Source: Streptomyces sp. MA5143a
GTDB taxonomy: Bacteria; Actinomycetota; Actinomycetes; Streptomycetales; Streptomycetaceae
Length of the DNA stretch: 64,000 bases
Assembly (NCBI RefSeq): GCF_900290235.1
Contig: NZ_OLMK01000009.1
Coordinates: 363,847-427,846, forward strand
Direction: 5' to 3'
Below, piece after piece: positions 23,979-31,686 of this stretch; the stretch's first letter is position 1, and the number at the start of each line of letters is the position of its first letter. Below the pieces are notes generated by a model. The model searched no databases, had not been told where the DNA came from, and saw only the letters and a program-made list of their open reading frames with translations. The position numbers were made by a program, and so were the translations under genes.

Positions 23979-25247
23979 TCACCGGACGAACTTCGCCAGT
24001 TTGGTGGTGCTGTTGAGCAGGTGCTCCAGCGGTCCGCGGCGGAAGAACCGCGACCAGATCGTGGCGAACACGATCGCCCCGGCGATGAACCCGAGCAGCG
24101 GCACCAGGGTGCCGGTGGCTCCGTCGGGCAGCATGGTGTAGGCGGCGACGTGGGCGACGTAGAGCGTCAGGGACATGGTGCCCACGGCGATGAGCGGGCT
24201 CGCCAGCCGGCGCAGCCACGCCAGCCGGGCCATGGCCACGGTCGCGCAGACGAGTACGGTGATCGCCACGCCGAGGCCGCCGATGATCTCGAAGGTCGTA
24301 CCGCTGTGCGGCTCGGCTCCCAGCAGCGACGAGGCCAGGTTCGCGCTGTCCGTGACCTTGTTGTGGATGTAGTCGAAGGCCGGCGATCCCGGTCGCAGGG
24401 ATTCGATGGAGTTCGGATCCAGGTTCGCGAAGGCTTCCTTCAGAGCGGCCTTGTCCGCCTGAATGGGCGGATACAGCCTTGCCGTCAGCCAGGCGGTCCC
24501 GTATCCGAGCGCCATCAGCGCGGCGCCGAGCGCGGCCAGCCGCCGTTGCACCGCGCCGGCGGCCAGGTCGAGCCGGGCCAGTGCCATGCCGGCGATCACG
24601 AACGGCATCCAGGTGATCGCGGGGTAGTAGCCGTGGAGCAGCAGGCCCAGCAGTCCGTCGCCGCCGAGCCTGCCGATCGGGTCGTAGGTGTTGATGATCT
24701 TCGCCGTCGACTCGCCCAGCAGCCACTTCAGGCCGAACGCCGCCTGCGGCCCGACGACCGCGAGCACGGCCGCGATGATCGCGAGGGTTCTGGCCCGCAG
24801 TCGGATCAGGGGCAGTGCCAGCAGGAAGTACACCCCGTAGAAGGCGAGAATCACCAGGATCCCGGTCTTGAGCATCGTCAGCACGGTGCCCAGTGCCAGC
24901 AGGACCACAGCCCGGATCACGATCCGGGCCTTCGCCTGCCGGCCGGCCAGGCCGGTCTTCGGCTCCCGGCGGCCGGCGATCAGCATCAGCGAGAACCCGG
25001 CCAGGGTGGCGAACAGGATCGACGACCGGCCCTCAGTCAGTTCCAGCAGCCAGCCGCCGAAGCCACCCACGTCCTCGGCAGGTGGGGCGACGTGGACAGC
25101 GAACATGCCGAACACCGCCAGCGCGCGGGCCACGTCCACCCCGACCAACCGCCCCACCGACGGCCCCTGCTCGACCACGCCCGCGGGCTCAGCCGGTGCC
25201 CCGTGCCGCGGAGGTGGCGTTTCGTGCGAGATCTCGATCTGAGTCAT
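23979..25247 (-). CDS. DUF418-like multi-pass membrane protein (acyltransferase-related)
   Basis: 422 residues with about ten transmembrane helices. It opens with RLVGVDVARALAVFGMFAVH, the motif shared by DUF418 proteins and heparan-alpha-glucosaminide N-acetyltransferase relatives. A DUF418-like C-terminal half follows (SPLIAVGTMSLTLYVAHVAA, then FRRGPLEHLL). Such proteins are thought to move acyl groups across or at the membrane, but few are characterised. The ATG at 25247 follows GACGTT by six bases, a leaderless-type start. The promoter and first codons recur upstream of the S15 peptidase at 18475-18612. It lies upstream of the kinase gene on the same strand, 239 bases away. Confidence 0.85.
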   Translation of the reverse strand: MTQIEISHETPPPRHGAPAEPAGVVEQGPSVGRLVGVDVARALAVFGMFAVHVAPPAEDVGGFGGWLLELTEGRSSILFATLAGFSLMLIAGRREPKTGLAGRQAKARIVIRAVVLLALGTVLTMLKTGILVILAFYGVYFLLALPLIRLRARTLAIIAAVLAVVGPQAAFGLKWLLGESTAKIINTYDPIGRLGGDGLLGLLLHGYYPAITWMPFVIAGMALARLDLAAGAVQRRLAALGAALMALGYGTAWLTARLYPPIQADKAALKEAFANLDPNSIESLRPGSPAFDYIHNKVTDSANLASSLLGAEPHSGTTFEIIGGLGVAITVLVCATVAMARLAWLRRLASPLIAVGTMSLTLYVAHVAAYTMLPDGATGTLVPLLGFIAGAIVFATIWSRFFRRGPLEHLLNSTTKLAKFVR

Positions 25248-25346
25248 GCGCCCAACGTCGCCGGTGGGGACGCCCTGACGCCTCTGCCAAGCTTCCGGAC
25301 CACCTCCGCCGAACGGCCAAGGACGCCGAGCCGATCGACCATCACC
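25208..25346 (-). repeat. promoter-plus-start repeat, right copy
   Basis: This is the original-looking copy of the repeat described at 18475-18612. Here the ATG and first codons continue into the complete DUF418-like gene. Orientation is opposite to the left copy. Confidence 0.85.
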
Positions 25347-25486
25347 AGAAGCGACTTCGGTGCTGCGGTCTTGACTCGCGGTCGCTGTCGCGGCCGGTGC
25401 GGGCGGCCGACGTCGCCGACGCGGCCCCTGTGCTTGTCGATGAACGCCACGAGCAGGTGTGTGACCGGTCGAGCTCAGAGATTCCG

Positions 25487-25524
25487 ACGCGCATCGTGTG
25501 GCTGCTGGAGAACTCCCCGCCGCT
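25487..25524 (+). repeat. TetR-fragment repeat, right copy
   Basis: 38 bases identical in inverse orientation to 18086-18123. The frame reads TRIVWLLENSPPL and then stops after PAGDN, so only this scrap of the regulator gene remains. Confidence 0.8.
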
Positions 25525-25595
25525 ACCGGCTGGGGACAACTGACTCGGACACGTGGCGTGACGTCGGGACTTTCAGCCGCACCACGATGCCAGGT

Positions 25596-25672
25596 ACGGC
25601 ACTGAACAGTTTACCGCGCTATTGAACTGACCGCTGAACTCTTTCGTGCGCAACTGAACTCTTCAGTGCCGT
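25596..25672. repeat. interspersed TGAACTCTT/TTCAG repeats with 11-base inverted ends
   Basis: ACGGCACTGAA (25596-25606) and TTCAGTGCCGT (25662-25672) are perfect inverse copies. Between them CTGAACTCTT occurs twice and TGAACTGA once. The block sits just after the stop of the TPP enzyme gene. It could be a weak terminator, a binding-site array or the end of a lost element. Confidence 0.5.
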
Positions 25673-25678
25673 TCAACA

Positions 25679-27481
25679 TCACTTCTTGCTCTTCGGCTTC
25701 GTGTTCGGCAGGAACTCCTGCATCTTCGCCTTGAAGCCCTGCTTGATCATGGAGCCCCGGTCGGCGTCGCCCTTGAGGATCGAGGCGGCCGTGGCCTCCA
25801 TCTGCTCCCAGGTGGCGTGCGGTGGGATCGGTGGGACCGCCGGGTCCGTGAGGAACTCGACGACGGCGGGGCCGTCCGCCTCCAGGGCCGCCCGCCAGCC
25901 CGCCTCGACATCCTCCGGCTTCTCGACCCGGATGCCGGTCAGCCCCAGGGAGCGGGCGAACGCGGCGTACTGGACGTCCGGCAGCTCCTGCGACGGCAGG
26001 AAGGACGGCTCGCCTCCCATCGCCCGCAGCTCCCACGTCACCTGGTTCAGATCACGGTTGTTCCAGACGCCCACCACCAGCCGGGGATCCTCCCAGCCGT
26101 CCTTGTACTTGGCCGCCGTGATCAGCTCCGCCAGACCGTTCATCTGCATCGCCCCGTCCCCGACCAGCGCGATCGCCGGACGGTCCGGATGGGCGAACTT
26201 CGCGCCGATCGCGTACGGCACCCCGCAGCCCATCGTCGCCAGCGTGCCCGACAGCGACGACCGCATGCCGTCCCGCAGGGTCAGATGGCGGGCGTACCAG
26301 TTCGCCGCCGAACCGGAGTCCGAGGAGATGATCGCGTTGTCCGGCAGCAGCGGATCGAGGGCGTGGGCCACGTACTCCGGGTTGATCGGATCGGCCGACA
26401 GCTCCGCGCGCCGCGTCATCACCTCACGCCAGCGCGCCACACCCGCGCACACCTCGTCGAACCACTCCCGGCCCCGCTCCGGGTCGATCATCGGGATCAG
26501 CCGCTCCAGCGTCGCCTTCGCGTCGCCGACGAGGTTCACCTCGTACGGGTAGCGCATCCCGACCATGTGCGGGTCGATGTCGATCTGGACCGCCCGCGCC
26601 TTGCCGTACTCGGGCAGATACTGCGAGTACGGGAAGGACGAGCCGATGGTCAGCAGCGTGTCGCAGTCGCGCATCAGCTCGTACGAGGGGCGCGTGCCCA
26701 GCAGTCCGATCGAGCCGGTGACGTACGGCAGCTCGTCGCTCAGCGCGTCCTTGCCGAGGAGGGCCTTCGCGACCCCCGCGCCCAGCAGCTCGGCCACCCG
26801 CTGGACCTCGGCGCGGGCCCCGGCGGCGCCCTGACCGACCAGGACGGCGACCTTGTCGCCGGCGTTCAGGATCTTTGCCGCCCGCTCCAGCGACTCCTGC
26901 GAGGGGACCGTCGTCCAGGAGCCGCTGCCCAGGCTGGAGGGGACCATCTTGAAGTCGTGGGTGGGCGGCGAGTAGTCCAGTTCCTGCACATCGCCGGGGA
27001 CGATGATCGCGGTGGGTGCCCGGCGGGCGTAGGCGGTGCGGATCGCCCGGTCCAGGACGTTCGGCAGCTGCTCGGGCACGGTCACCGTCTCGACGAAGTC
27101 CGAGGCCACGTCCTTGAACAGGGTGTGCAGGTCCACCTCCTGCTGGTACGAGCCGCCCATCGCGCTGCGATGGGTCTGGCCGACGATCGCGAGCACCGGC
27201 ACATGGTCCAGCTTGGCGTCGTACAGGCCGTTCAGGAGATGGATCGCGCCGGGCCCCGACGTCGCCGCGCAGACCCCGATCCGGCCCGAGAACTTGGCGT
27301 AGCCGACCGCCTGGAACGCCGACATCTCCTCGTGCCGTGACTGGATGAACCGCGGCCGGTCCTCCGCCCGGCCCCAGGCGGCGAGCAGCCCGTTGATGCC
27401 GTCACCGGGATAGCCGAAGACATGTTCGACTCCCCACGCGCGCAGCCTGCGCAGGATGTGATCGGCGACATACGTGCCCAT
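25679..27481 (-). CDS. thiamine-pyrophosphate-dependent enzyme (pyruvate oxidase-like)
   Basis: 600 residues in the three-domain layout of the POX/ALS family. The N-terminal PYR domain has the catalytic Glu in QSRHEEMSAFQAVGYAK and GYPGDGING. The middle domain has VLVGQGAAGARAEVQ. The C-terminal PP domain has the ThDP signature, GDGAMQMNGLAELITAAKY to WNNRDLNQVTWE. It probably decarboxylates pyruvate to acetate or a related 2-oxo acid. FAD dependence cannot be decided by eye. A GGGAGG stands before the ATG. It is divergent from a SigB/F-type sigma factor, and a GTTT-N14-GGGTGA element lies 37 bases upstream, consistent with general-stress control. Confidence 0.88.
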   Translation of the reverse strand: MGTYVADHILRRLRAWGVEHVFGYPGDGINGLLAAWGRAEDRPRFIQSRHEEMSAFQAVGYAKFSGRIGVCAATSGPGAIHLLNGLYDAKLDHVPVLAIVGQTHRSAMGGSYQQEVDLHTLFKDVASDFVETVTVPEQLPNVLDRAIRTAYARRAPTAIIVPGDVQELDYSPPTHDFKMVPSSLGSGSWTTVPSQESLERAAKILNAGDKVAVLVGQGAAGARAEVQRVAELLGAGVAKALLGKDALSDELPYVTGSIGLLGTRPSYELMRDCDTLLTIGSSFPYSQYLPEYGKARAVQIDIDPHMVGMRYPYEVNLVGDAKATLERLIPMIDPERGREWFDEVCAGVARWREVMTRRAELSADPINPEYVAHALDPLLPDNAIISSDSGSAANWYARHLTLRDGMRSSLSGTLATMGCGVPYAIGAKFAHPDRPAIALVGDGAMQMNGLAELITAAKYKDGWEDPRLVVGVWNNRDLNQVTWELRAMGGEPSFLPSQELPDVQYAAFARSLGLTGIRVEKPEDVEAGWRAALEADGPAVVEFLTDPAVPPIPPHATWEQMEATAASILKGDADRGSMIKQGFKAKMQEFLPNTKPKSKK

Positions 27482-27517
27482 ACTGGACCTCCCAGGGTGT
27501 TTTTCCTCAAGCCCGAG

Positions 27518-27541
27518 TCACCCTGTGGGGAGGAGGAAAAC
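27518..27541 (-). promoter_or_regulatory. candidate SigB/F-type promoter of the TPP enzyme
   Basis: Reading leftward, GTTT (27541-27538), 14 bases, then GGGTGA (27523-27518), close to the GTTT-N14-16-GGGTAY pattern of actinobacterial stress sigma factors. It lies 37 bases upstream of the TPP gene and near a gene for such a sigma factor. Confidence 0.45.
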
Positions 27542-27712
27542 CTGCGTGTGTTTGCCGCGCATGAAGCGGGGCAGGCGCACCCCAGTGCTTCGGACAGAAG
27601 GCACGTCCGTGGGATCGGCGATCCATCCATCACGGGTGTGCCCCATATGTGCACGTCCGCGCCCCCCACGGTGACCGCCCCCCAGAGCACATCCAGGGAG
27701 TTGCGACGCACC

Positions 27713-28519
27713 ATGCGTACTCAGGCAAGCGCGAAGCACCACCCGCACGACGACGCCCCCGACACCGCCGAGGCGTTCCGAAAGCTGGCGACACTACCCC
27801 CCGGCCCGGAGCGGGACGCTCTCCGGGCACACATCGTCGAGGCATGGCTGCCCATGGCCGAACGGCTCGCCGGTCGGTTCCGCAGCCGCGGCGAGAGCTA
27901 CGAGGACCTGCGCCAGGTCGCGGCGCTCGGCCTGGTCAAGGCCGTCGACCGCTACGACCCCGAGCGCGGCAACGCCTTCGAGAGCTATGCGGTACCCACC
28001 GTCACCGGTGAGATCAAGCGGCACTTCCGGGACCACATGTGGACCCTGCACGTGCCGCGCCGGGTCCAGGACCTGCGCAACCGGGTTCGGTTCGCTACCC
28101 AGGACCTGTCCCAGACGATCTCGGGCCGAAGGCCCACCGTGGCCGAGATCGCCGCACACGCCAACATGAGCGAGGAAGACGTCCAGGTCGGACTGGAGGC
28201 CCTGGAGAGCTTCACGGCCTTGTCCCTGGACGCCGAACTGCCGGGGAGCGAGGACGGCTACTCGCTCAGCGACGCGCTGGGCGCGCCCGACCCCGCGCTC
28301 GACACCGTCGTCGACCGCGAGGCGGTCAAGCCGCGGCTCGCGGCGCTTCCCGAGCGGGAGCGGGCGATCCTCTACATGCGGTTCTTCGGCGACATGACGC
28401 AGAGCCGGATCGCGGAGCAGTTGGGCATCTCGCAGATGCATGTCTCCCGGCTGATCAGCCGGTGCTGCGACCGACTGCGCGACCAGGTGATGCAGGACGC
28501 CGGTGGCCCCTCCGACTGA
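27713..28519 (+). CDS. RNA polymerase sigma factor, SigB/SigF family
   Basis: 268 residues, the length of group 3 stress/sporulation sigma factors. Region 2 is evident in RGESYEDLRQVAALGLVKAV and ERGNAFESYAVPTVTGEIKR, region 3 in HVPRRVQDLRNRVRF. Region 4 with its helix-turn-helix is in LPERERAILYMRFFGDMTQS and IAEQLGISQMHVSRLISRC. Family members are normally held by anti-sigma factors, but none lies adjacent. The ATG at 27713 gives the family-typical N-terminus; an ATG at 27647 would add 22 residues. Confidence 0.92.
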   Translation: MRTQASAKHHPHDDAPDTAEAFRKLATLPPGPERDALRAHIVEAWLPMAERLAGRFRSRGESYEDLRQVAALGLVKAVDRYDPERGNAFESYAVPTVTGEIKRHFRDHMWTLHVPRRVQDLRNRVRFATQDLSQTISGRRPTVAEIAAHANMSEEDVQVGLEALESFTALSLDAELPGSEDGYSLSDALGAPDPALDTVVDREAVKPRLAALPERERAILYMRFFGDMTQSRIAEQLGISQMHVSRLISRCCDRLRDQVMQDAGGPSD

Positions 28520-28547
28520 ACCCCGCCCGTCCACGCGGCCACCGACG

Positions 28548-28590
28548 CGACCGGCCGGCCGACCCCCCCCGGGGCTCGGCCGGCCGGTCG
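28548..28590. terminator. bidirectional terminator, 15-base perfect stem
   Basis: CGACCGGCCGGCCGA and its exact inverse complement at 28576-28590 flank a 13-base loop of C8 and GGGGC. It lies between the convergent sigma factor and PAS-protein genes and so can serve both. Confidence 0.9.
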
Positions 28591-28594
28591 TTCC

Positions 28595-29733
28595 TCACTG
28601 AGGGGTGACGCCGTCCGCGGGGACCCCCGTCGGTCGCCCGCGGGCGTCCATCGCCAGGGCGATGTGGCGGGACATCGTGTCCATCGCCCGGGCCTCCGCC
28701 ATCGAGAAGGCCGGCCGGGCGCCCGAACGGAAGAGGGTGAGGACGCCTTACCGTCGGGGGCGGTCAGCGGGACCGACAGGAGTGAGGTGACGTCGGCCCG
28801 TACGAGGACGGGGGCGCCCGAGGTGTCGTGGCCGAAGGCGTCGGGATCCGGTGGGCGGACCTGGAGGGCGGCGGAGCCGCCCCGGCCGACGGCCACGACC
28901 AGGGGGCAGGTGGCCGGGTCCTGCTCCGCGAGGAGACCCGGCTCCTTGCCGGAAGGGGGCAGCACGGTCGTACGGTTCAGCGTGGGGGACGCCGTGTCGG
29001 CCACGACCCAGTCGGCGAAGCGGCCGTGCAGCACCCGGGCCGCGCGGTCGAGGGCCTCGGCGGCGGGCGCGGTGAGCAGGGCCGTCGTCATGGCGTCCAG
29101 CAGATCCATGAGCGCCGCGTGGCGGGTCGTCTCGGCGAGGTCGGGCAGGGGGCGGGCGGAGCTCTCGACGGCCGGCATGCGGTGCCCCGCCGGCTGGACC
29201 ACGACCAGCACGGTGGTGCGGGGCTCACCGCTGGGGCGCAGCGCCGTCAACGTCGCCCGGACCGGCACGACGGGGCGCTGCTGGAGGTGCACGGTGAGAC
29301 TGCGGTCGCCCTCACCGCGTGCCACCGCCGCCACCTGGCCCCGGAACGCGCTCCGGTCGGCGTGCGCCAGGAACCCGGCGAGCGGGCGGCCGGTCGCGTG
29401 CCCCGCCCGCACGCCGGTGAACGCGCTCGCCGCCCGGTTGAGGCGGCGCACCACCGTCTCCCGGTCCAACAGGGCCACGGGCAGCGGCAGATGATGGAAA
29501 ACAGCCTTCAGCAACTGGTGTTCCCGCGCGGCCGACGAGGTCCCACCGGGCGGTCGGGCCGTGAGCCGCTCGTACCGCGGCCACAACTGGTCCGCCACAT
29601 GGTCGAGTTCGAAGATCGCCGCGTCGAGCACCGTCGGCAGATCGTCGGCCGGCACCGACCTGGCCGTCTTGAGCTCCGCGACGCGGCGTACGAAATCCGC
29701 CGGCTCCTCGCCGAATTCGTCCGTCTGAGCCAT
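28595..29733 (-). pseudogene. PAS/GAF-like sensor protein with a frameshift near its C-terminus
   Basis: The frame from the ATG at 29733 encodes a PAS domain (LLKAVFHHLPLPVALLDRET, LNRAASAFTGVRAGHATGRP) followed by a GAF-like domain (ARVLHGRFADWVVADTASP to SLLSVPLTAPDG). At 28744-28747 the frame is lost. Shifting by one base restores VLTLFRSGARPAFSMAEARA and a clean end at TGA 28595. GGTAAGGCGTCC in place of GGTAAGGGCGTCC explains it, a one-G loss. Either the gene is recently broken or the base call is wrong. The start is leaderless: TACGTT, six bases, ATG. It is divergent from an ANTAR gene that also has a frameshift. It probably signals to stress regulators through an unidentified partner. 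Confidence 0.8.
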
Positions 29734-29813
29734 GCGACGAACGTAACGCGGGAGAGGCGTTCACGGGGATGGCGTGGCACACCGCACGACGTCGGTCCTC
29801 CACCTCACTTCTC

Positions 29814-29853
29814 TCTCGCGCGGAGGGGCCGCTCTTTCGCGCGGAGGGTCCGC
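29814..29853. repeat. two tandem 21-base repeats in divergent promoter region
   Basis: TCTCGCGCGGAGGGGCCGC (29814) and TTTCGCGCGGAGGGTCCGC (29835) are spaced 21 bases apart, two helical turns. A weaker third half, TTTCCGCGCGG, follows. They lie between the PAS and ANTAR genes and look like paired operator sites. Confidence 0.55.
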
Positions 29854-29911
29854 CGTGTCCGTTTTCCGCGCGGGCGAACGGGAACGCGCCCCACGAGAGG
29901 AGGCGCGCAGC

Positions 29912-30624
29912 ATGCCGGAACCCGAACATGTCGGCCTTCCGCCCGGGGAATCGCCCGAGTCGGCCCTTCCGGCGAGGAGGCTCTCCCAGCTCGTCGAACA
30001 CGCCGCCCGCTGCACCAGCGACTGCTGCGGGGCGAGCGGCATCTGGACGACGGGGCGGAGCGGCCCGCCGCCGTCACCCACCCCGACCTCGCCGGGCTGG
30101 TCGCGGTCCAACTCCGCTCGGGCGAGGGGCCGATCCCTACGGCGTTGGAGCGCGGGGAGCCGGTCGACGCGGCGGATCTCCTGAGCGACGAACGGTGGCC
30201 GGACTATCGGGCCGTGGCCCTCGACGCGGGCGTACGGTCCAGTGTCACCCTGCCGTTCCGGCGGTCGGGGCTGACCGTCACGCTCAGTCTCTACAGCTTC
30301 CGCGCCGGAGCGTTGGGGGACGCGCCGCACGGGCCGGCCCACGCGCTCGGGGATCTCACGGCGACGTGCATCGTCCGTGACCGGTCGTACCGGGCGGCGC
30401 TCACGGAGCTCGACCAGCTCGGTGCGGCGCTGCGGACGCGGCCGGTGGTCGATCAGGCGTGCGGGATCGTGATGCACGTCCTCGGCTGCGACGCGGAGGC
30501 GGCGTTCGCGGTGCTGCGGCGTGTCTCGCAGGGCACGAATCGTAAGTTGGCGGAGGTGGCTTCGGCGGTGGTGGAGAAGCGGGGGAGGGGGCTGGAGCGG
30601 GAGTTGATGTCCCTTTCCGGGTGA
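29912..30624 (+). pseudogene. GAF-ANTAR RNA-binding regulator with a frameshift
   Basis: From the ATG at 29912 (GAGGAGG upstream) the frame reads LSQLVEHAARCTSDCCGASG. It must then shift by one base at about 30043 (ATCTGG for an expected ATCCTGG) to continue as DDGAERPAAVTHPDLAGLVA. The rest is intact: GAF-like RSSVTLPFRRSGLTVTLSLY and the ANTAR helices LGAALRTRPVVDQACGIVMH and AAFAVLRRVSQGTNRKLAEV. ANTAR proteins act as antiterminators by binding paired hairpins in RNA. The break is a single missing base, as in the divergent neighbour, so sequencing error is a serious alternative to true loss of function. Confidence 0.8.
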
Positions 30625-30802
30625 GGGGGAGGGCGCCTCCCACGCGCCCCCCGCGCCTCAAACGTGCCGTCACCCGGTCGGCGGGGGTGGTCCCGCTAAT
30701 GGGGCTCGGTGGCGGGCGGGGGGTCGGGGTGGGGGGTCTGATGGGGAGGGCGGGGCGCGGTGGGCGTGTCCCGAGTCGGAGTCGGCCTAAGGAGCCCCGC
30801 CC

Positions 30803-31495
30803 ATGCGCCGCAGAGCCCGTGTCCTGTCCGCAGCCGTCCTCGCCGGTGCCGTGCTCGGCGTCACGGCCCCGGTCGCGTCCGCGGATCCGGCGGCCGAGGT
30901 CGTCCCGAACGAGGCCGCGCCGGGCGAGACCGTCACGATCTCCGTCTCCTGCGACCCGACCGACGGCCCGGCCCCGGAGAACATCGACGCCAGCTCCCAG
31001 GCGTTCGAGCAGGGCACCGTCACACTGCAACGGATCCCGGGCGACGACGACCCCGCCGGCGGGCCCTCCTACCAGGGCACCGCCCGTATCGCCCAGGCCG
31101 CCGACTTCGAGACCGGCCCGGACGCGGCGGGCGGTTCCACCGAGTGGGGCGGCGACGGCGTCTGCCCGGCCCCGCCCGGCGCCGAGCAGAAACAGTGGAG
31201 CGCCGCCTTCGCCGTCGACCTCGGCGGCCACCACCCCACCGACCAGCCCACCCACGAGCCGACGTACCAGCCCACCCACGAGCCGACGTACCCGCCCACC
31301 CACGAGCCGACGCACCAGCCCACCCACCACGACACCCAGCGTCCCGCGCCCGTCCAGCGGGGCGTGCACGCGGGCAGCGGCGGTGCCTTCACCGACTCCG
31401 TGCCGGCCATGGTCGCCGGCGGCCTCCTCATCGCCGGCGCGCTCGGCGCCGCCGTCCACCGGCTGCTGCACCGCCGGGGCCGGTGGGCGCCGTGA
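30803..31495 (+). CDS. secreted, membrane-anchored protein with His/Pro/Thr repeats
   Basis: 230 residues. A Sec signal peptide (MRRRARVLSAAVLAGAVLGV to ASA) is followed by a roughly 120-residue Ig-like or carbohydrate-fold domain (GETVTISVSCDP to CPAPPGAEQ). Then comes a repeat linker of four 8-residue units, QPTHEPTY, and a C-terminal membrane helix (AMVAGGLLIAGALGAAVHRL) with a basic tail. The design is that of a cell-surface protein held on the outer face of the membrane. The His-rich linker could bind metal. AAGGAG lies eight bases before the ATG. No named family is recognised. Confidence 0.8.
   Translation: MRRRARVLSAAVLAGAVLGVTAPVASADPAAEVVPNEAAPGETVTISVSCDPTDGPAPENIDASSQAFEQGTVTLQRIPGDDDPAGGPSYQGTARIAQAADFETGPDAAGGSTEWGGDGVCPAPPGAEQKQWSAAFAVDLGGHHPTDQPTHEPTYQPTHEPTYPPTHEPTHQPTHHDTQRPAPVQRGVHAGSGGAFTDSVPAMVAGGLLIAGALGAAVHRLLHRRGRWAP
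31244..31339 (+). repeat. 24-base tandem repeat, four units, inside surface-protein gene
   Basis: Units begin at 31244, 31268, 31292 and 31316, each encoding PTHEPTY/H plus Gln or Pro. The first two are identical and the last is degenerate. Unit number may vary between strains. Confidence 0.85.
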
Positions 31496-31686
31496 CCGCC
31501 CGCCGTGGTGACCGGCGCGACCCGACGCGGTGCTCATGAGGCGCGTGAGCCGGGGTACCGGCAGGCCGAGGGCGTGGAACACGCGTCACGGGGTACGAAG
31601 GAGCACGCGCGGGAACGGCGGAGCACCATGGACAGCGCGGGAGCGCTGAGCACCGGACAACGCGAGGACACGGCGCGGAGGCACAG

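Larger units (their letters stand above)
25248..25678. other. rearranged intergenic region
   Basis: The 430 bases hold the upstream part of the right promoter repeat, a 130-base stretch I cannot assign, the TetR scrap and, from 25590, a set of TGAAC/TTCAG repeats. I see no intact gene. Confidence 0.5.

Noticed and set aside
18475..25346. Composite transposon with the repeats as insertion-sequence ends
   Set aside because: The repeats contain a promoter and start codons of a resident gene rather than a transposase, and no target-site duplication is seen.
25244..25450. Minus-strand frame starting AFIDKHRGR, considered as a transposase remnant
   Set aside because: The resemblance to IS3-type transposases is limited to a few residues, and no DDE motif or terminal inverted repeat is present.
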